A DNA stretch of 64,000 nucleotides from Streptomyces zagrosensis (lineage in GTDB: Bacteria > Actinomycetota > Actinomycetes > Streptomycetales > Streptomycetaceae). The position numbers and the translations under genes are program-made. Below, piece by piece: positions 17,641-26,248 of the stretch; the first letter of the stretch is position 1; each line of letters begins with the position of its first letter. A model generated the notes under the pieces. The model did not search any database and was not told where the DNA came from. It saw only the letters and a list, made by a program, of their open reading frames with translations. The stretch spans positions 293,493 to 357,492 of the forward strand of contig NZ_JACHJL010000009.1 in the NCBI RefSeq assembly GCF_014203645.1, given 5' to 3'.

Positions 17641-18960
17641 ATGCGGAAGATACTCATTGTCGGGGCCGGTCAGTCCGGCCTTCAGCTCGCCCTCGGCCTA
17701 CAGTCCCACGGGTACGAGGTCACCTTGATGTCCAACCGCACGGCCGACGAGATACGCACCGGGCGGGTCATGTCCACCCAGTGCATGTTCCACACGGCCC
17801 TCCAGCACGAGCGCGATCTGCAACTCAACGGCTGGGAGGGCGAAGCGCCGCGTATCCAGGGTGTGGGAGTCTCCGTCGCCGGCCCGCCGGATGAGGGCAC
17901 CGGGGCATCCACCCGTCTGATCGACTGGGTTGGCAAGCTCGACCACTACGCGCAGTCCGTGGACCAGCGGCTGAAGATGGCGGGCTGGATGGAGGCGTTC
18001 GCCGAGCGTGGCGGGCAGGTCGTCATTCATGGCGTCGCCGTCTCCGACCTTGACTACCTCTCCCGCGCCTATGACCTGGTGTTGGTCGCGGCGGGCAAGG
18101 GCGAGCTGGTGTCGATGTTCGGGCGGGACGCGAGCCGCTCCCCGTATGACACCCCGCAGCGGGCGCTCGCCGTCGCCTATGTCCACGGCATGGGGCCGCG
18201 CCCCGAACACCCCGAGTTCGACGCGGTGCGCTGCAATCTCGTCCCGGGTGTCGGCGAACTGTTCGTGATGCCGACGCTGACCAACTCCGGCCGCGCCGAC
18301 ATCCTCTTCTGGGAGGGCATACCCGGCGGGCCACTCGACGTCTTCCAGGGCATCAAAGACCCGAACAAACACCTGGAGCTGACGCTGGAGCTGCTGGCCA
18401 GGTTCACGCCGTGGGAGTACGCGCGCTCGACCAAGGTGGAGTTGACGGACGCGTGCGGCACCCTCGCCGGGCGGTACGCGCCGACCGTACGGCACCCTGT
18501 GGGGCAGCTCCCGTCGGGCGGCTCGGTGCTCGGCGTCGCCGATGTAGTCGTCTCCAACGACCCGATTACCGGGCAGGGTTCCAATTCCGCGAGCAAGTGC
18601 GCCGCCTCGTACCTGGCGTCCATCATCGAGCGGGGTGACCAGCCGTTCGACGCCGAGTGGATGCAGGCCGCGTTCGACCGCTACTGGGAGACGGCGCAGT
18701 ACGTCACCAAGTGGACCAACACGATGCTGGCGCCGCCGCCGGAGCACGTCTTGAACTTGTTCGGCGCGGCAGGCGGGCTGCAACCGGTTGCCGACCGCTT
18801 CGCCAACGGCTTCAACGATCCGGCCGACTTCGAACACTTCTTCTACGACCCGGACAAGACCAGCGCCTACCTGGCGGGCCTCACCTCGGCCCCACCCCGC
18901 GTACCGGCGCAGGGACACGGCCAGCCCAGCGCACCCAACCCGGCACAACCCCCGCGCTAA
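17641..18960 (+). CDS. FAD-dependent styrene/indole monooxygenase-type oxygenase
   Basis: 439 residues. The N-terminal Rossmann motif is ILIVGAGQSGLQLALGL. The body resembles StyA-type flavoprotein monooxygenases: RVMSTQCMFHTAL, the YDLVLVAAGKG strand, the GELFVMPTL region, and NDPITGQGSNSASKCAASYLASI for the FAD pyrophosphate/ribose contacts. These enzymes epoxidise alkenes or indoles using reduced FAD from a separate reductase, which is not encoded nearby. ATG 17641 is preceded by AGAGAGAG. It follows the conservon on the same strand after about 170 bp and a likely terminator; conservons are often followed by an oxygenase gene. The last 30 residues are Pro-rich. Confidence 0.85.
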   Translation: MRKILIVGAGQSGLQLALGLQSHGYEVTLMSNRTADEIRTGRVMSTQCMFHTALQHERDLQLNGWEGEAPRIQGVGVSVAGPPDEGTGASTRLIDWVGKLDHYAQSVDQRLKMAGWMEAFAERGGQVVIHGVAVSDLDYLSRAYDLVLVAAGKGELVSMFGRDASRSPYDTPQRALAVAYVHGMGPRPEHPEFDAVRCNLVPGVGELFVMPTLTNSGRADILFWEGIPGGPLDVFQGIKDPNKHLELTLELLARFTPWEYARSTKVELTDACGTLAGRYAPTVRHPVGQLPSGGSVLGVADVVVSNDPITGQGSNSASKCAASYLASIIERGDQPFDAEWMQAAFDRYWETAQYVTKWTNTMLAPPPEHVLNLFGAAGGLQPVADRFANGFNDPADFEHFFYDPDKTSAYLAGLTSAPPRVPAQGHGQPSAPNPAQPPR

Positions 18961-18979
18961 AGCGCCTCCGGCTCTACGG

Positions 18980-19030
18980 CCCTGCTCGTGCTCAAGCCCT
19001 GCTCGTGCTCAAGCCCTGCTCGTGCTCAAG
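18980..19030. repeat. 17-bp perfect tandem repeat, three copies
   Basis: CCCTGCTCGTGCTCAAG is repeated exactly three times between two convergent genes. Confidence 0.9.
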
Positions 19031-19037
19031 TCTCGCC

Positions 19038-20378
19038 CTACCGAGCGGCCCGCGTTCCCTGCGCCGGGCGAGCCGGGCGAGCAGGACGAGCCGGATCGAG
19101 GCGGGCGCCGGGCAGCCGGGGGGCCGTGTACTGGTGGAGGGCTCGTCGTCCGGCGTCCGGGCGTACGGCGCCAAGCAGCGGGTTCGTCGCGATGGGCGAG
19201 ACCCGGGCGGCGGCGCCCGGGCGGGGTACGTGCACCACCCGTCCTTGACCGATGTACAGCGCCGCATGGGTGGCGCCGGGGAAGTACAGCACCAGGTCGC
19301 CCGGGCGCAATTGCGTGAGCGGGACGTGGGGCAGTCGGCGCCACTGCTGCGGGCCGGTACGGGGGATGTCCCGCCCGGCGTGCGCCCACCCCCGGGCGGT
19401 GAATCCTGCTGAGTCGTGCGCCGCCGGGTCCCCAGCGGATCGGGCGTACGCCATGTCGACTTGGTCGATCGCGTACCGCACGGCCCGAGCCCCCTCCGCC
19501 GAAGGCAATCGGTCGGTGGTGGGGGTGCCGCCAGCCGAGAGCGCGTCGTCGGCCGATGGGGCGCCCAGGGTGTCGAGTGCGCCCGGCGTGAACAGGGCTC
19601 CCGGAGCCTGCGCTCCGACACCGCGCACGGTGCCGCTTCCGTACGTCTCAAGCTGGCGGATCGCGGCGAGCTGGTCGGTGCTGAGGGAGGCCAACAGGCG
19701 TTGCACGGTGGCGAGTCGGTCCCGCACCACGTTGCGTTGCCGCTTGCGCCGGTCGGCGAGTGACTGCTGACGGCTCAGTGCCTGGCGGGCGCGGGTGGCG
19801 TAGAAATCCGCCGTTACCTCGGTATCGGCGAGGCGTGCCTCAAGGGCGGCAATGCGTCCGTCCGCCCGCCGCAGTTCATGGTCCTCATCCAGCACGCGGC
19901 TGGGGTTGTCGCTGAGCAACATGCGGACATACGGGGAAAACGAGGTGAAACCGATGCCGTGTCGGTAGCGCTGGCGGGCGAGCCGTCCGGCGCCGTTGCG
20001 GGCGTCGGCGAGCTCGGCCCGGGCTTCCGCGAGCCGAGCGACCAGCCGTTGAGTGGTGCGGCGTTGCCGTGTCAGCTTCTTCTCGATCACGTGGTAGCGC
20101 TCGCTCGCCTCCCCGGCCGCGCGGTAGTGGGTCTGGAGCTCGGCTAGCAGGGCCCCGACGGAGCCCATGCCGGGCTGCCCGGCCCGGCCGGGGCCGGCGG
20201 GCTGGTGAGGTTCGGTGGTGAGGTTGGGTGAGCTGTTCGGTGCGGTTGGCCGGTCTGGTGCGCGATGCGGGGCGGTGGACGGGGCCGGCGCGGCGACGGC
20301 GCACGGCGCGGGCAGCGCAAGCCCCGTGCTCGCGACCAGCGCGAGAACGCACACCTTCCGTACGCGGCGTCGTGCCAC
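19038..20378 (-). CDS. Secreted coiled-coil NlpC/P60-like protein with Cys-to-Ser active site
   Basis: 446 residues. A signal peptide (hydrophobic to about residue 28, then AVA-AP) is followed by a Pro/Thr-rich linker, a long coiled coil (about 75-240, rich in R, A, L, Q, E) and a C-terminal NlpC/P60 fold. In that fold the usual DCSG nucleophile motif reads DSAGFT, with Ser at about residue 323. The later histidine region (ATHAALYIGQGRVVHV) is retained. The family cleaves peptidoglycan stem peptides; without the cysteine this copy is probably not a normal hydrolase and may bind or regulate. GTG 20378 has GGAGG at 7 bp. Confidence 0.87.
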   Translation of the reverse strand: MARRRVRKVCVLALVASTGLALPAPCAVAAPAPSTAPHRAPDRPTAPNSSPNLTTEPHQPAGPGRAGQPGMGSVGALLAELQTHYRAAGEASERYHVIEKKLTRQRRTTQRLVARLAEARAELADARNGAGRLARQRYRHGIGFTSFSPYVRMLLSDNPSRVLDEDHELRRADGRIAALEARLADTEVTADFYATRARQALSRQQSLADRRKRQRNVVRDRLATVQRLLASLSTDQLAAIRQLETYGSGTVRGVGAQAPGALFTPGALDTLGAPSADDALSAGGTPTTDRLPSAEGARAVRYAIDQVDMAYARSAGDPAAHDSAGFTARGWAHAGRDIPRTGPQQWRRLPHVPLTQLRPGDLVLYFPGATHAALYIGQGRVVHVPRPGAAARVSPIATNPLLGAVRPDAGRRALHQYTAPRLPGARLDPARPARPARPAQGTRAAR

Positions 20379-20533
20379 GAGCTCACCTCCACGGCCACCG
20401 AGCCGGGCCGCGACGGGCCCGGCTCAGGTGGATCGTGGCACGACCGGTCGTATCATCCGGACATTTGTGGGGGTGTCCGGCGTACGGAGTCACCCGCTCG
20501 GCGCACCCAAGCCGACCGAGACGCCAGCTCCGC

Positions 20534-20577
20534 CGCGACGCGAACCGCGACGCGAACTGCGACGCGAACCGCGACGC
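20534..20577. repeat. 12-bp tandem repeat (3.7 copies)
   Basis: CGCGACGCGAAC is repeated with one mismatch, in the roughly 350-base gap between the NlpC-like and chitinase genes. No gene is supported in this gap. Confidence 0.85.
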
Positions 20578-20734
20578 CGGGGCCACGCCGGATGTGACGC
20601 CAACCGCTGCTCCGACGCCGGCTCAGACTGCGGCCCAGCCGGGCCTTGGTCCCAAGTCGGGCTCCAGCCCCGAACCGGCCCAGAGGTGGCTACGGTTCCG
20701 GCCGGCGGCTCCGCACCGTGTCTTGGCTCCGCCG

Positions 20735-21946
20735 CTAACGCCGCCCGAAGTACGTGTCGAAGTTCTTCGAGAACTCCCGCCCGTTGAAGTTGTCCCAGTT
20801 GATGGACCAGGTCATCAGCCCGCGGAGCGCGGGCCAGGTGCCGTGGGTCTGGTAGCTGCCGCAGTCCGTCTTCTTCGTCAGGCAGTTCAGGGCCTTGTTG
20901 ACCTCACCCGGCGCTGTGTGGCCGTTGCCCGCGTGGGTGCTCGCCGGCATGCCGATGGCGACTTGGGAGGGAGCGAGGGCGGGGAAGACGTTGTTCTTGT
21001 TGCCGGCCACCGGGAAGCCGGCCAGCAGCATGTCCGTCATCGCGATGTGGAAGTCGGCGCCGCCCATGAAGTGGTACTGGTTGTCGAGTCCCATGATGGG
21101 GCCTGAGTTGTAGTCCTGGACGTGCAGCAACGTCAGGTCGTTGCGTAGCGCCTGGATGACCGGTAGGTACGCCCCGGCGCGCGGGTCTTGGCCGCCCCAT
21201 GGCCCGGAGCCGTAGAACTGGTAGCCGAGCTGCACGAAGAACGTCTCGGGTGCCATGGTGAGCGTGAAGTTTGCTCCGTACTTGGCCTTCAGCGTCTTGA
21301 CCGCCGAGATGAGGTTCACGATGGCGGGCGTCTTCGGGTTCTTGAAGTCCGTGTCGCCGTTGTTCAGTGAGAGCGAGTGGCCTTCGAAGTCGATGTCCAG
21401 GCCGTCAAGCCCGTATCGGTCGATGATGGCGCCCACCGATGAGACGAACTTGTCGCGTGCGGCGGTGGTTGCCAACCGCACCTGGCCGTTTTGGCCGCCG
21501 ATGGAGATCTGCACCTTCTTGCCCGCGGCCTGCTTCGCCTTGATCGCGGCCTTGAACTCCGCCTCTGTCTCTACCTTCGGGCACTCGCTCTGGGGGCACA
21601 GGCTGAACTTGATGTCCCCCGAGGTGGTGGAAGTTGGCTCCCCGAAGGCCAGGTTGATGATGTCCCAACTGTCCGGGACGTCGGCCATGCGGGTGTAGCC
21701 GGAGCCATTGGCGAAGCTGGAGTGCAGATATCCGACCAGCGCGTGCGCCGGGAGAGCGGCCGAGGAGTCGGCTCGGGCGGCAGCTGCCGGGGCGGGCGCT
21801 GAGGTGACCGGGGTTGTCGTAGCAGCCGAAGCGGCACCTGGCGCCGCGAGCGCGGTCGCCGCGACGGCGCTCGCGGTGGCGATCAGAACACCGAGTGATC
21901 TCGCGCGCCGGCGCGGACGGGGGCAGGGGTGGGGGAGCGTACGCAT
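20735..21946 (-). CDS. Secreted GH18 chitinase
   Basis: 403 residues. A twin-arginine-like basic N-terminus (RPRRRARS) and hydrophobic core end in ASA. After a short Ala/Pro linker comes a GH18 TIM barrel: HALVGYLHSSF, KKVQISIGG, the catalytic DGLDIDFEG (D-x-x-D-x-D-x-E complete), TMAPE, the VQDYN strand and the final LMTWSINWD. It degrades chitin from the outside, retaining mechanism. There is no carbohydrate-binding module, so it resembles the single-domain type. ATG 21946 has GAGGAG at 6 bp; a longer in-frame start is contradicted by the signal peptide. Paired chitinase-promoter repeats lie upstream. Confidence 0.96.
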   Translation of the reverse strand: MRTLPHPCPRPRRRARSLGVLIATASAVAATALAAPGAASAATTTPVTSAPAPAAAARADSSAALPAHALVGYLHSSFANGSGYTRMADVPDSWDIINLAFGEPTSTTSGDIKFSLCPQSECPKVETEAEFKAAIKAKQAAGKKVQISIGGQNGQVRLATTAARDKFVSSVGAIIDRYGLDGLDIDFEGHSLSLNNGDTDFKNPKTPAIVNLISAVKTLKAKYGANFTLTMAPETFFVQLGYQFYGSGPWGGQDPRAGAYLPVIQALRNDLTLLHVQDYNSGPIMGLDNQYHFMGGADFHIAMTDMLLAGFPVAGNKNNVFPALAPSQVAIGMPASTHAGNGHTAPGEVNKALNCLTKKTDCGSYQTHGTWPALRGLMTWSINWDNFNGREFSKNFDTYFGRR

Positions 21947-22079
21947 GGGGATCTCCTCGGGGGCTAATCCGACAGCGGTACGGGTGGGGGGACGAGGTCG
22001 AGGCGGGAGAGGCGCTCCCGTGGGGTGGGGGACGGCCAGGGAGGCGCGGAAGCGGCTCTCTCCGCGCAAGCAGCAAACA

Positions 22080-22113
22080 AGGACTAGACCAGAAGTGTCA
22101 ATGGTCCGGACCA
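22080..22113 (-). promoter_or_regulatory. Chitinase promoter with paired TGGTC-type repeats (dre-like)
   Basis: On the minus strand TGGTCCGGACCA (22102-22113) and TGGTCTAGTCCT (22080-22091) lie 22 bp apart and flank a TTGACA -35 hexamer (22096-22101). Streptomyces chitinase promoters carry such 12-bp direct repeats around the -35, and the sequence resembles the DasR-responsive element core TGGTCTAGACCA. Regulation by GlcNAc/chitin signals is therefore expected. Confidence 0.85.
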
Positions 22114-22289
22114 AAACTAAAACGGAGGGTTCGACGCTCGTTAGCTCGACGCCGCCAAGGCACCACGTCGCGGTGGAGGGCCCAGGCCCCGCAGGTAGGC
22201 GGCGGGCAGCGCCTGCCGCGCCGGATGGAGGCGCCGCGTCGAGGGAGACGCTGACGCCGTCCCCGTACGTGCTGGACTCCCGTGTCTTT

Positions 22290-22476
22290 CACGGCGGTAG
22301 ACCAGCAGTCTTCGACCGCAAGAGCTGCAAACAGCCCAGCACGGTCGAGCGACGCATCAACCGCCCGAAACACTGGCGCGGCATCGCCACCGCTACGAGC
22401 AGATCCCAAGCAGCTACCTGGCGGAGCTCCACAGCGCAGGCGTCTTTCTCCGGCCCGCCGGGGACCCATATGACCG
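22290..22476 (+). pseudogene. Remnant of an IS5-type transposase C-terminus
   Basis: The frame carries GGRPAVFDR, then TVERRINRPKHWRGIAT, then after a one-base shift near 22400 RYEQIPSSYLAELHSAGVFL. This is the conserved C-terminal end of IS5-group DDE transposases (FDRxxYKxRNxVERxxNRLKxWRGIATRYEK pattern). Only the last roughly 60 residues remain and the frame is broken. The remnant ends within two bases of the 3' end of the convergent streptomycin phosphotransferase gene. Confidence 0.8.
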
Positions 22477-22477
22477 G

Positions 22478-23299
22478 TCAGCCCCAGGTGAGCGGGTCGA
22501 GATGGAGGTAGAAGCGCAGGCGGTCGTCGTCCAGGGCGATGCCGTACCTCTCGGCGAACGCTACGTCCGCGGCCCGTGCCTGCTCCTCGTGCGTCCATGT
22601 CTCTCGCGCATTGGCAAGAAGGAGAGCCAAGTCGGCGTAGCGGTCGGCCAGTCCGAGGCGGCCCAGGTCGATGAAGCCCGACACGTCCAGGGTCCGCGGA
22701 TTGAGAATGATGTTGGGCAGACACAGATCCCCGTGGCAGACGACCGTGTCGGCGACCTCCTGCTCCCGTCGCCGAGGAACGTGCCGGGCGAGGCGGGCCA
22801 GCAACTGCGTGGGGGGCGTGTGCTGTTGCTCTACTGGGAGGAACTCCGGGTTCACGGCGTCACGGGCCACCACGTCGCGTGCCACGGCGACCATAGCGTC
22901 CAGATTCCGGCCGAACGGGCACTGCGACGCCGGCAGCTCGTGCAGCCGATGGACCGCGTCCGCGATGCGTTCCCAGGAGACTCGCAGGCCTTCAGCGGAC
23001 ACCTGGTCAGCAGGTACGCCGAAGACGGCGCTGGTCACCAAGCAGGCTCCCGCGTCCCCCGAGTGCCAGTCGAGCACCCGAGGGCCCGGTACGTCCTGAC
23101 CGCTGAGCCAGGTGATCCGGTCGCGCTCGGCCCTGAGATCGGCCGCGTCCGCAGCGGGTACGCACTTGGCATACCGGGTGGCGCCCGCACTGCGAAAGAC
23201 GGAGGCGCCCGACTCGCCCGAGGTGACAGGAAGCCAATCGTCGCCACCCATGCCGAGCGATGCCGGCCATCCGGCCTGCGGTCCGCAGCGATCGCTCAT
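22478..23299 (-). CDS. Streptomycin 3''-phosphotransferase, APH(3'')-type
   Basis: 273 residues, the usual length of APH(3'')-I enzymes. Kinase features: VFRSAGATRYAKC (ATP-binding Lys), the Brenner motif VCHGDLCLPNIIL with catalytic Asp, and the metal-binding FIDLGRLGLADRYADLALL. The last two segments match APH(3'')-I (AphE/StrA) closely from memory. The enzyme phosphorylates the 3''-hydroxyl of streptomycin in the cytoplasm and gives resistance. No streptomycin pathway genes lie nearby, so it is an orphan resistance gene; the adjacent IS5 remnant suggests past mobility. ATG 23299 has no strong Shine-Dalgarno. Confidence 0.88.
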   Translation of the reverse strand: MSDRCGPQAGWPASLGMGGDDWLPVTSGESGASVFRSAGATRYAKCVPAADAADLRAERDRITWLSGQDVPGPRVLDWHSGDAGACLVTSAVFGVPADQVSAEGLRVSWERIADAVHRLHELPASQCPFGRNLDAMVAVARDVVARDAVNPEFLPVEQQHTPPTQLLARLARHVPRRREQEVADTVVCHGDLCLPNIILNPRTLDVSGFIDLGRLGLADRYADLALLLANARETWTHEEQARAADVAFAERYGIALDDDRLRFYLHLDPLTWG

Positions 23300-23467
23300 A
23301 GCGGCAACTCAAGCCAGCCCGGCCTCTCCCGCTCGGGGCCGTAGGACCCCCGCCGCTGCCCCCGCACCGGCGTGCGGCAGGGCGAGATCCGAACGAAACG
23401 GCCTAGTCACCGAGTACCGAATGCCGAGTGGACGGCACCGGATAGGGGTGTTGGCCATCGGCGGAGG

Positions 23468-23737
23468 TCACCGTTCCGGTCGGGACCAGGGCCACTTGAG
23501 GCCCCCGCGGGGCTTGCCGTGCGGGGCGTACTCGTACTGCCAGCCGCGGGGCACGCCGAGCCGCCGGGAGATGGCGGCGGGGACACGAACGTAGACGTAC
23601 ACCGTTGGCGGGGTGCCGTCGTCGTTCGGCACCGGCACCTCGTATGTCTTCGGCGGCTGCCCGGTCGCCCCGACCAGTACCGGCAGCACCCGGCCGTCTA
23701 GCGGCCCACCGACGAATGGCGTTTCTACGCTTCTCAC
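23468..23737 (-). CDS. Conserved hypothetical protein (89 aa)
   Basis: A small soluble protein beginning with the pattern ETPFVGGPLDGRVLPV, then PPTVYVYVRVP and a tail GLKWPWSRPER. Third-position bias is strong. GGPLDGR-type short proteins are frequent in Streptomyces, but I know no function. GTG start at 23737; no signal peptide or helix of membrane type. Confidence 0.65.
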   Translation of the reverse strand: MRSVETPFVGGPLDGRVLPVLVGATGQPPKTYEVPVPNDDGTPPTVYVYVRVPAAISRRLGVPRGWQYEYAPHGKPRGGLKWPWSRPER

Positions 23738-23908
23738 GCGTCCAGTGTCACACCGGGTGCCCGGTGCCGCCGGAGCTGCCGTAAACGGTCGCGTACGGGG
23801 TCGGCAGGGGCTGTGTACGCAGCCGACACAGGTACGCCGTGCCGCCGCACGCTCCCTCGCGAGGCTGGCGGGAACGGCTCAGGTCAGCTCAGCTCAGCTC
23901 AGTGCGGG

Positions 23909-24670
23909 TTACAGCAGGTGCGCGGCGTGGCTCACCAGGGGCAGGATGCGGCGTGCCAGATCGGCTACGGCGCCGTCCGGTGTTTCCTGCGCAAGAGTCG
24001 TACGCGCCACCTCTGCGGTCTCCTCATCGCGTGCGGTGGTCGCCGCCAGCAGCGCCACGAAGTGGTCCACCAGCCACTCACGCAGTTCGTCCAGGGGTGG
24101 CTGCTTGCCCTCATCGAGCCAAATCAGCGACGCGGCCTCGACCGCCGTTATCCACATCCGCACCATCATGCGCAACCGGGGGCCGGGGCTGGTCGCGCCC
24201 AGGTGGATGAGGATCTGTTCCGCCGCGGCTCGGCGCACGCCGTCCACGATGGCGCTCGTTCGGGAGGTTTCGGCGACGCTGCCGCCCTGGAGGAGCGCGG
24301 AGAACCCCGCATCGTGCTCATCTACGAACGCGAGATAGCGGTCGAGTGCCCGGCTTAGCCGCTGGGTGGGCGGCCCCGTCTGCGGCTCGGCGAAGCAGCG
24401 CCGGAGTTGCTCGGCGGCGCTGCCGAGCGCCGCTTCGTACAACTGCTGTTTGCCGCCGGGGAAGTACCGGTAGACGAGGGGCCGAGAGGCGCCGGCTGCG
24501 GCGGCGACGTCGTCCAACGAGACCTCCTCCGGCGGCCGGTGGGCGAACAGGCCCAGGGCCGCGGCGAGCAACTCGGCGCGGCGTTCTTCGACGCTGAGCC
24601 TGCGGTAGGTGCCGCGGGGCGCGGGCCGGGGCTCTATCGACGCCGCGGGTGCGATCCCGCCGCTGGTCAT
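23909..24670 (-). CDS. TetR-family transcriptional regulator
   Basis: 253 residues. The N-terminal domain (about residues 20-75) reads RRLSVEERRAELLAAALGLF, then VSLDDVAAAAGASRPLVYRYFPGGKQQLY, a standard TetR helix-turn-helix. The C-terminal domain resembles those regulating lipid or drug genes. ATG 24670 with GAGAGG upstream. It lies downstream of, and in the same orientation as, the AurF-type gene; a run of CAGCT pentamers (about 23884-23903) borders its 3' end. Confidence 0.92.
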   Translation of the reverse strand: MTSGGIAPAASIEPRPAPRGTYRRLSVEERRAELLAAALGLFAHRPPEEVSLDDVAAAAGASRPLVYRYFPGGKQQLYEAALGSAAEQLRRCFAEPQTGPPTQRLSRALDRYLAFVDEHDAGFSALLQGGSVAETSRTSAIVDGVRRAAAEQILIHLGATSPGPRLRMMVRMWITAVEAASLIWLDEGKQPPLDELREWLVDHFVALLAATTARDEETAEVARTTLAQETPDGAVADLARRILPLVSHAAHLL

Positions 24671-24945
24671 GAAGGGCTGCCTCTCATGCGTAGCAGCCTA
24701 ACCGGCTGGCGGTAGGGCCGGTCGAAAGTCCCCACGGGTAGGGGGCGCGCATGGTCGCGGAGTTTGCCCAGCGGGGCTCCTGGGGCTGATGGGTCACGAG
24801 GGCCCGAGGTGCCCCTCGGGTCCGCGTCGCCTACGCTGCCGCGTCCGTGTCCGTGTCCGTGCCCGCGGGCCCTCGCCGAAGCGCCCCAGCAGGCGGGGCC
24901 TGAGCAGGCGGGGCCCCAGCAGGCAGGGCCCTGGTGGGCAAGGCG

Positions 24946-25878
24946 CTAGGCCAACAGCCCGCTGCTCTTCCACAGCTTGCGGCCCGCGCCGCGCAGCACG
25001 CCTATGTCGTCCAGGAAGTCCGTCAGTCGCTTGGCGCCACTCTGCATGACCTCGCGGCGGTGGCCGCTGGCCTTGACCTGGGCGATGGCCTCCCTGCGAT
25101 CAAGGCCGGCGTCCGAGTACACCTTCGAGTTGACGAAGGCGATGGAGAAGACGCGGGCGAACTCGCCCGAAACCAGGCGCGTGAACTCCGCTTCCCAGCG
25201 CGGTGCGGTCACCATCTGGCGGCGCAGTTCCTCGCGTGCGTATCGCACATGCCGTGCCTCTTCGACGACATGGATGCGGGTCACGCCGCGCACCAGCGGC
25301 TGGACGCGCTCGTCCGGGAAGGTCAGCCGCTGCATCCAGTCCAGTATCTCCTCACCGAGGAGGGTCGCGGTGAACGAACCCGGCGTCGTGGAGATGGTCT
25401 TGAACAGGCGGCCGAGGTTGTGGTGCAGCCGCGTGACGGGGTACGCGGGAACGTCCGACTTTTGGATGAGACGGGCGAACATCATGGAGTGCCGGCACTC
25501 GTCGGCGATCTCGGTCAGCGCGTACCGGACGTGCGCGCTGGTGGCCGGCCGGTCGTAGATGTGCCGGATCAGGAGTTGCATCAGGATGATCTCGAACCAG
25601 ATGCCGAGCGAGGCGAGCGCCGCGGATTCGTGGCGGGACAGCAGTATGCGCTGCTCCTCCGACATTCGCTTCCACATCGGTGTGCCGTAGAGCGAGACGA
25701 GCTCCGGCGGCCAAAACCACTTGCCATCCTCAAAGGGCGCGTCCCAATCCAGTTCCTTGTCCGGGTCGAAGGAGTGTTTGGCGGAGGAGTCAAGGAGGCG
25801 CTCGGCCACCTGTTCCCGGTCCTTGAGCAGCCCGAGGGCGTCCCGGAGCATTTCGATTTCGGTCATCGTCGTGGTCAT
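24946..25878 (-). CDS. AurF-type di-iron oxygenase
   Basis: 310 residues, ferritin-like helical di-iron protein of the p-aminobenzoate N-oxygenase (AurF) family. Iron ligands fit the family pattern: glutamates at about 84 and 96, DECRH at 126-130, glutamate pair at 176-177 and EEARH at 206-210. AurF itself oxidises an aryl amine to nitro; other members act on different substrates, so the reaction is not settled. The ATG at 25878 is chosen, with GAGG 11 bp upstream; GTG 25890 is possible. The TetR gene follows on the same strand about 275 bp downstream. Confidence 0.87.
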   Translation of the reverse strand: MTTTMTEIEMLRDALGLLKDREQVAERLLDSSAKHSFDPDKELDWDAPFEDGKWFWPPELVSLYGTPMWKRMSEEQRILLSRHESAALASLGIWFEIILMQLLIRHIYDRPATSAHVRYALTEIADECRHSMMFARLIQKSDVPAYPVTRLHHNLGRLFKTISTTPGSFTATLLGEEILDWMQRLTFPDERVQPLVRGVTRIHVVEEARHVRYAREELRRQMVTAPRWEAEFTRLVSGEFARVFSIAFVNSKVYSDAGLDRREAIAQVKASGHRREVMQSGAKRLTDFLDDIGVLRGAGRKLWKSSGLLA

Positions 25879-25965
25879 GGCTGAGGACACCTCGCTGATG
25901 GGTTACCCGCGGTCACGCTCTTATGAGACTGCGTGTCAGCAAGGCAGTCAATCCCCTCGGCATAA

Positions 25966-25988
25966 GTTGTTGACTCGGCGATAACAAC
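25966..25988. promoter_or_regulatory. Inverted repeat upstream of the AurF-type gene
   Basis: GTTGTT-N11-AACAAC lies about 90 bp before the start. On the minus strand TTGTTA and TATGCC are spaced by 17 bases within and beyond it, so it may be an operator overlapping a promoter, perhaps for the neighbouring TetR protein. Confidence 0.4.
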
Positions 25989-26248
25989 CGTGTGAACCTG
26001 CGACCCGCCGGGCCGCCCAAGGACCCCCGTCCGGGCAGGTACGGAGCCTGGTGGTGGGAAAGAGGCGCCAGTGACGATGCACGGATGCCCGGCGGTGGCT
26101 CCGGGAATGCCCCCAGCGCGCCCGCCCACGCCCCGGGCGCCTCACTGCCCCGAGTGCCCCACGCGCCGCCCCTCGCGTGCCTGGGCAAAACCCATCCCGT
26201 GAGCCCAACTGACATCAGCCCAAGCCCGACCTCAGCCGGAGAACCACC

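Noticed and set aside
18980..19030. Possible attachment site or integron-like repeat
   Set aside because: Three exact head-to-tail copies without integrase or tRNA nearby; better described as a short tandem repeat.
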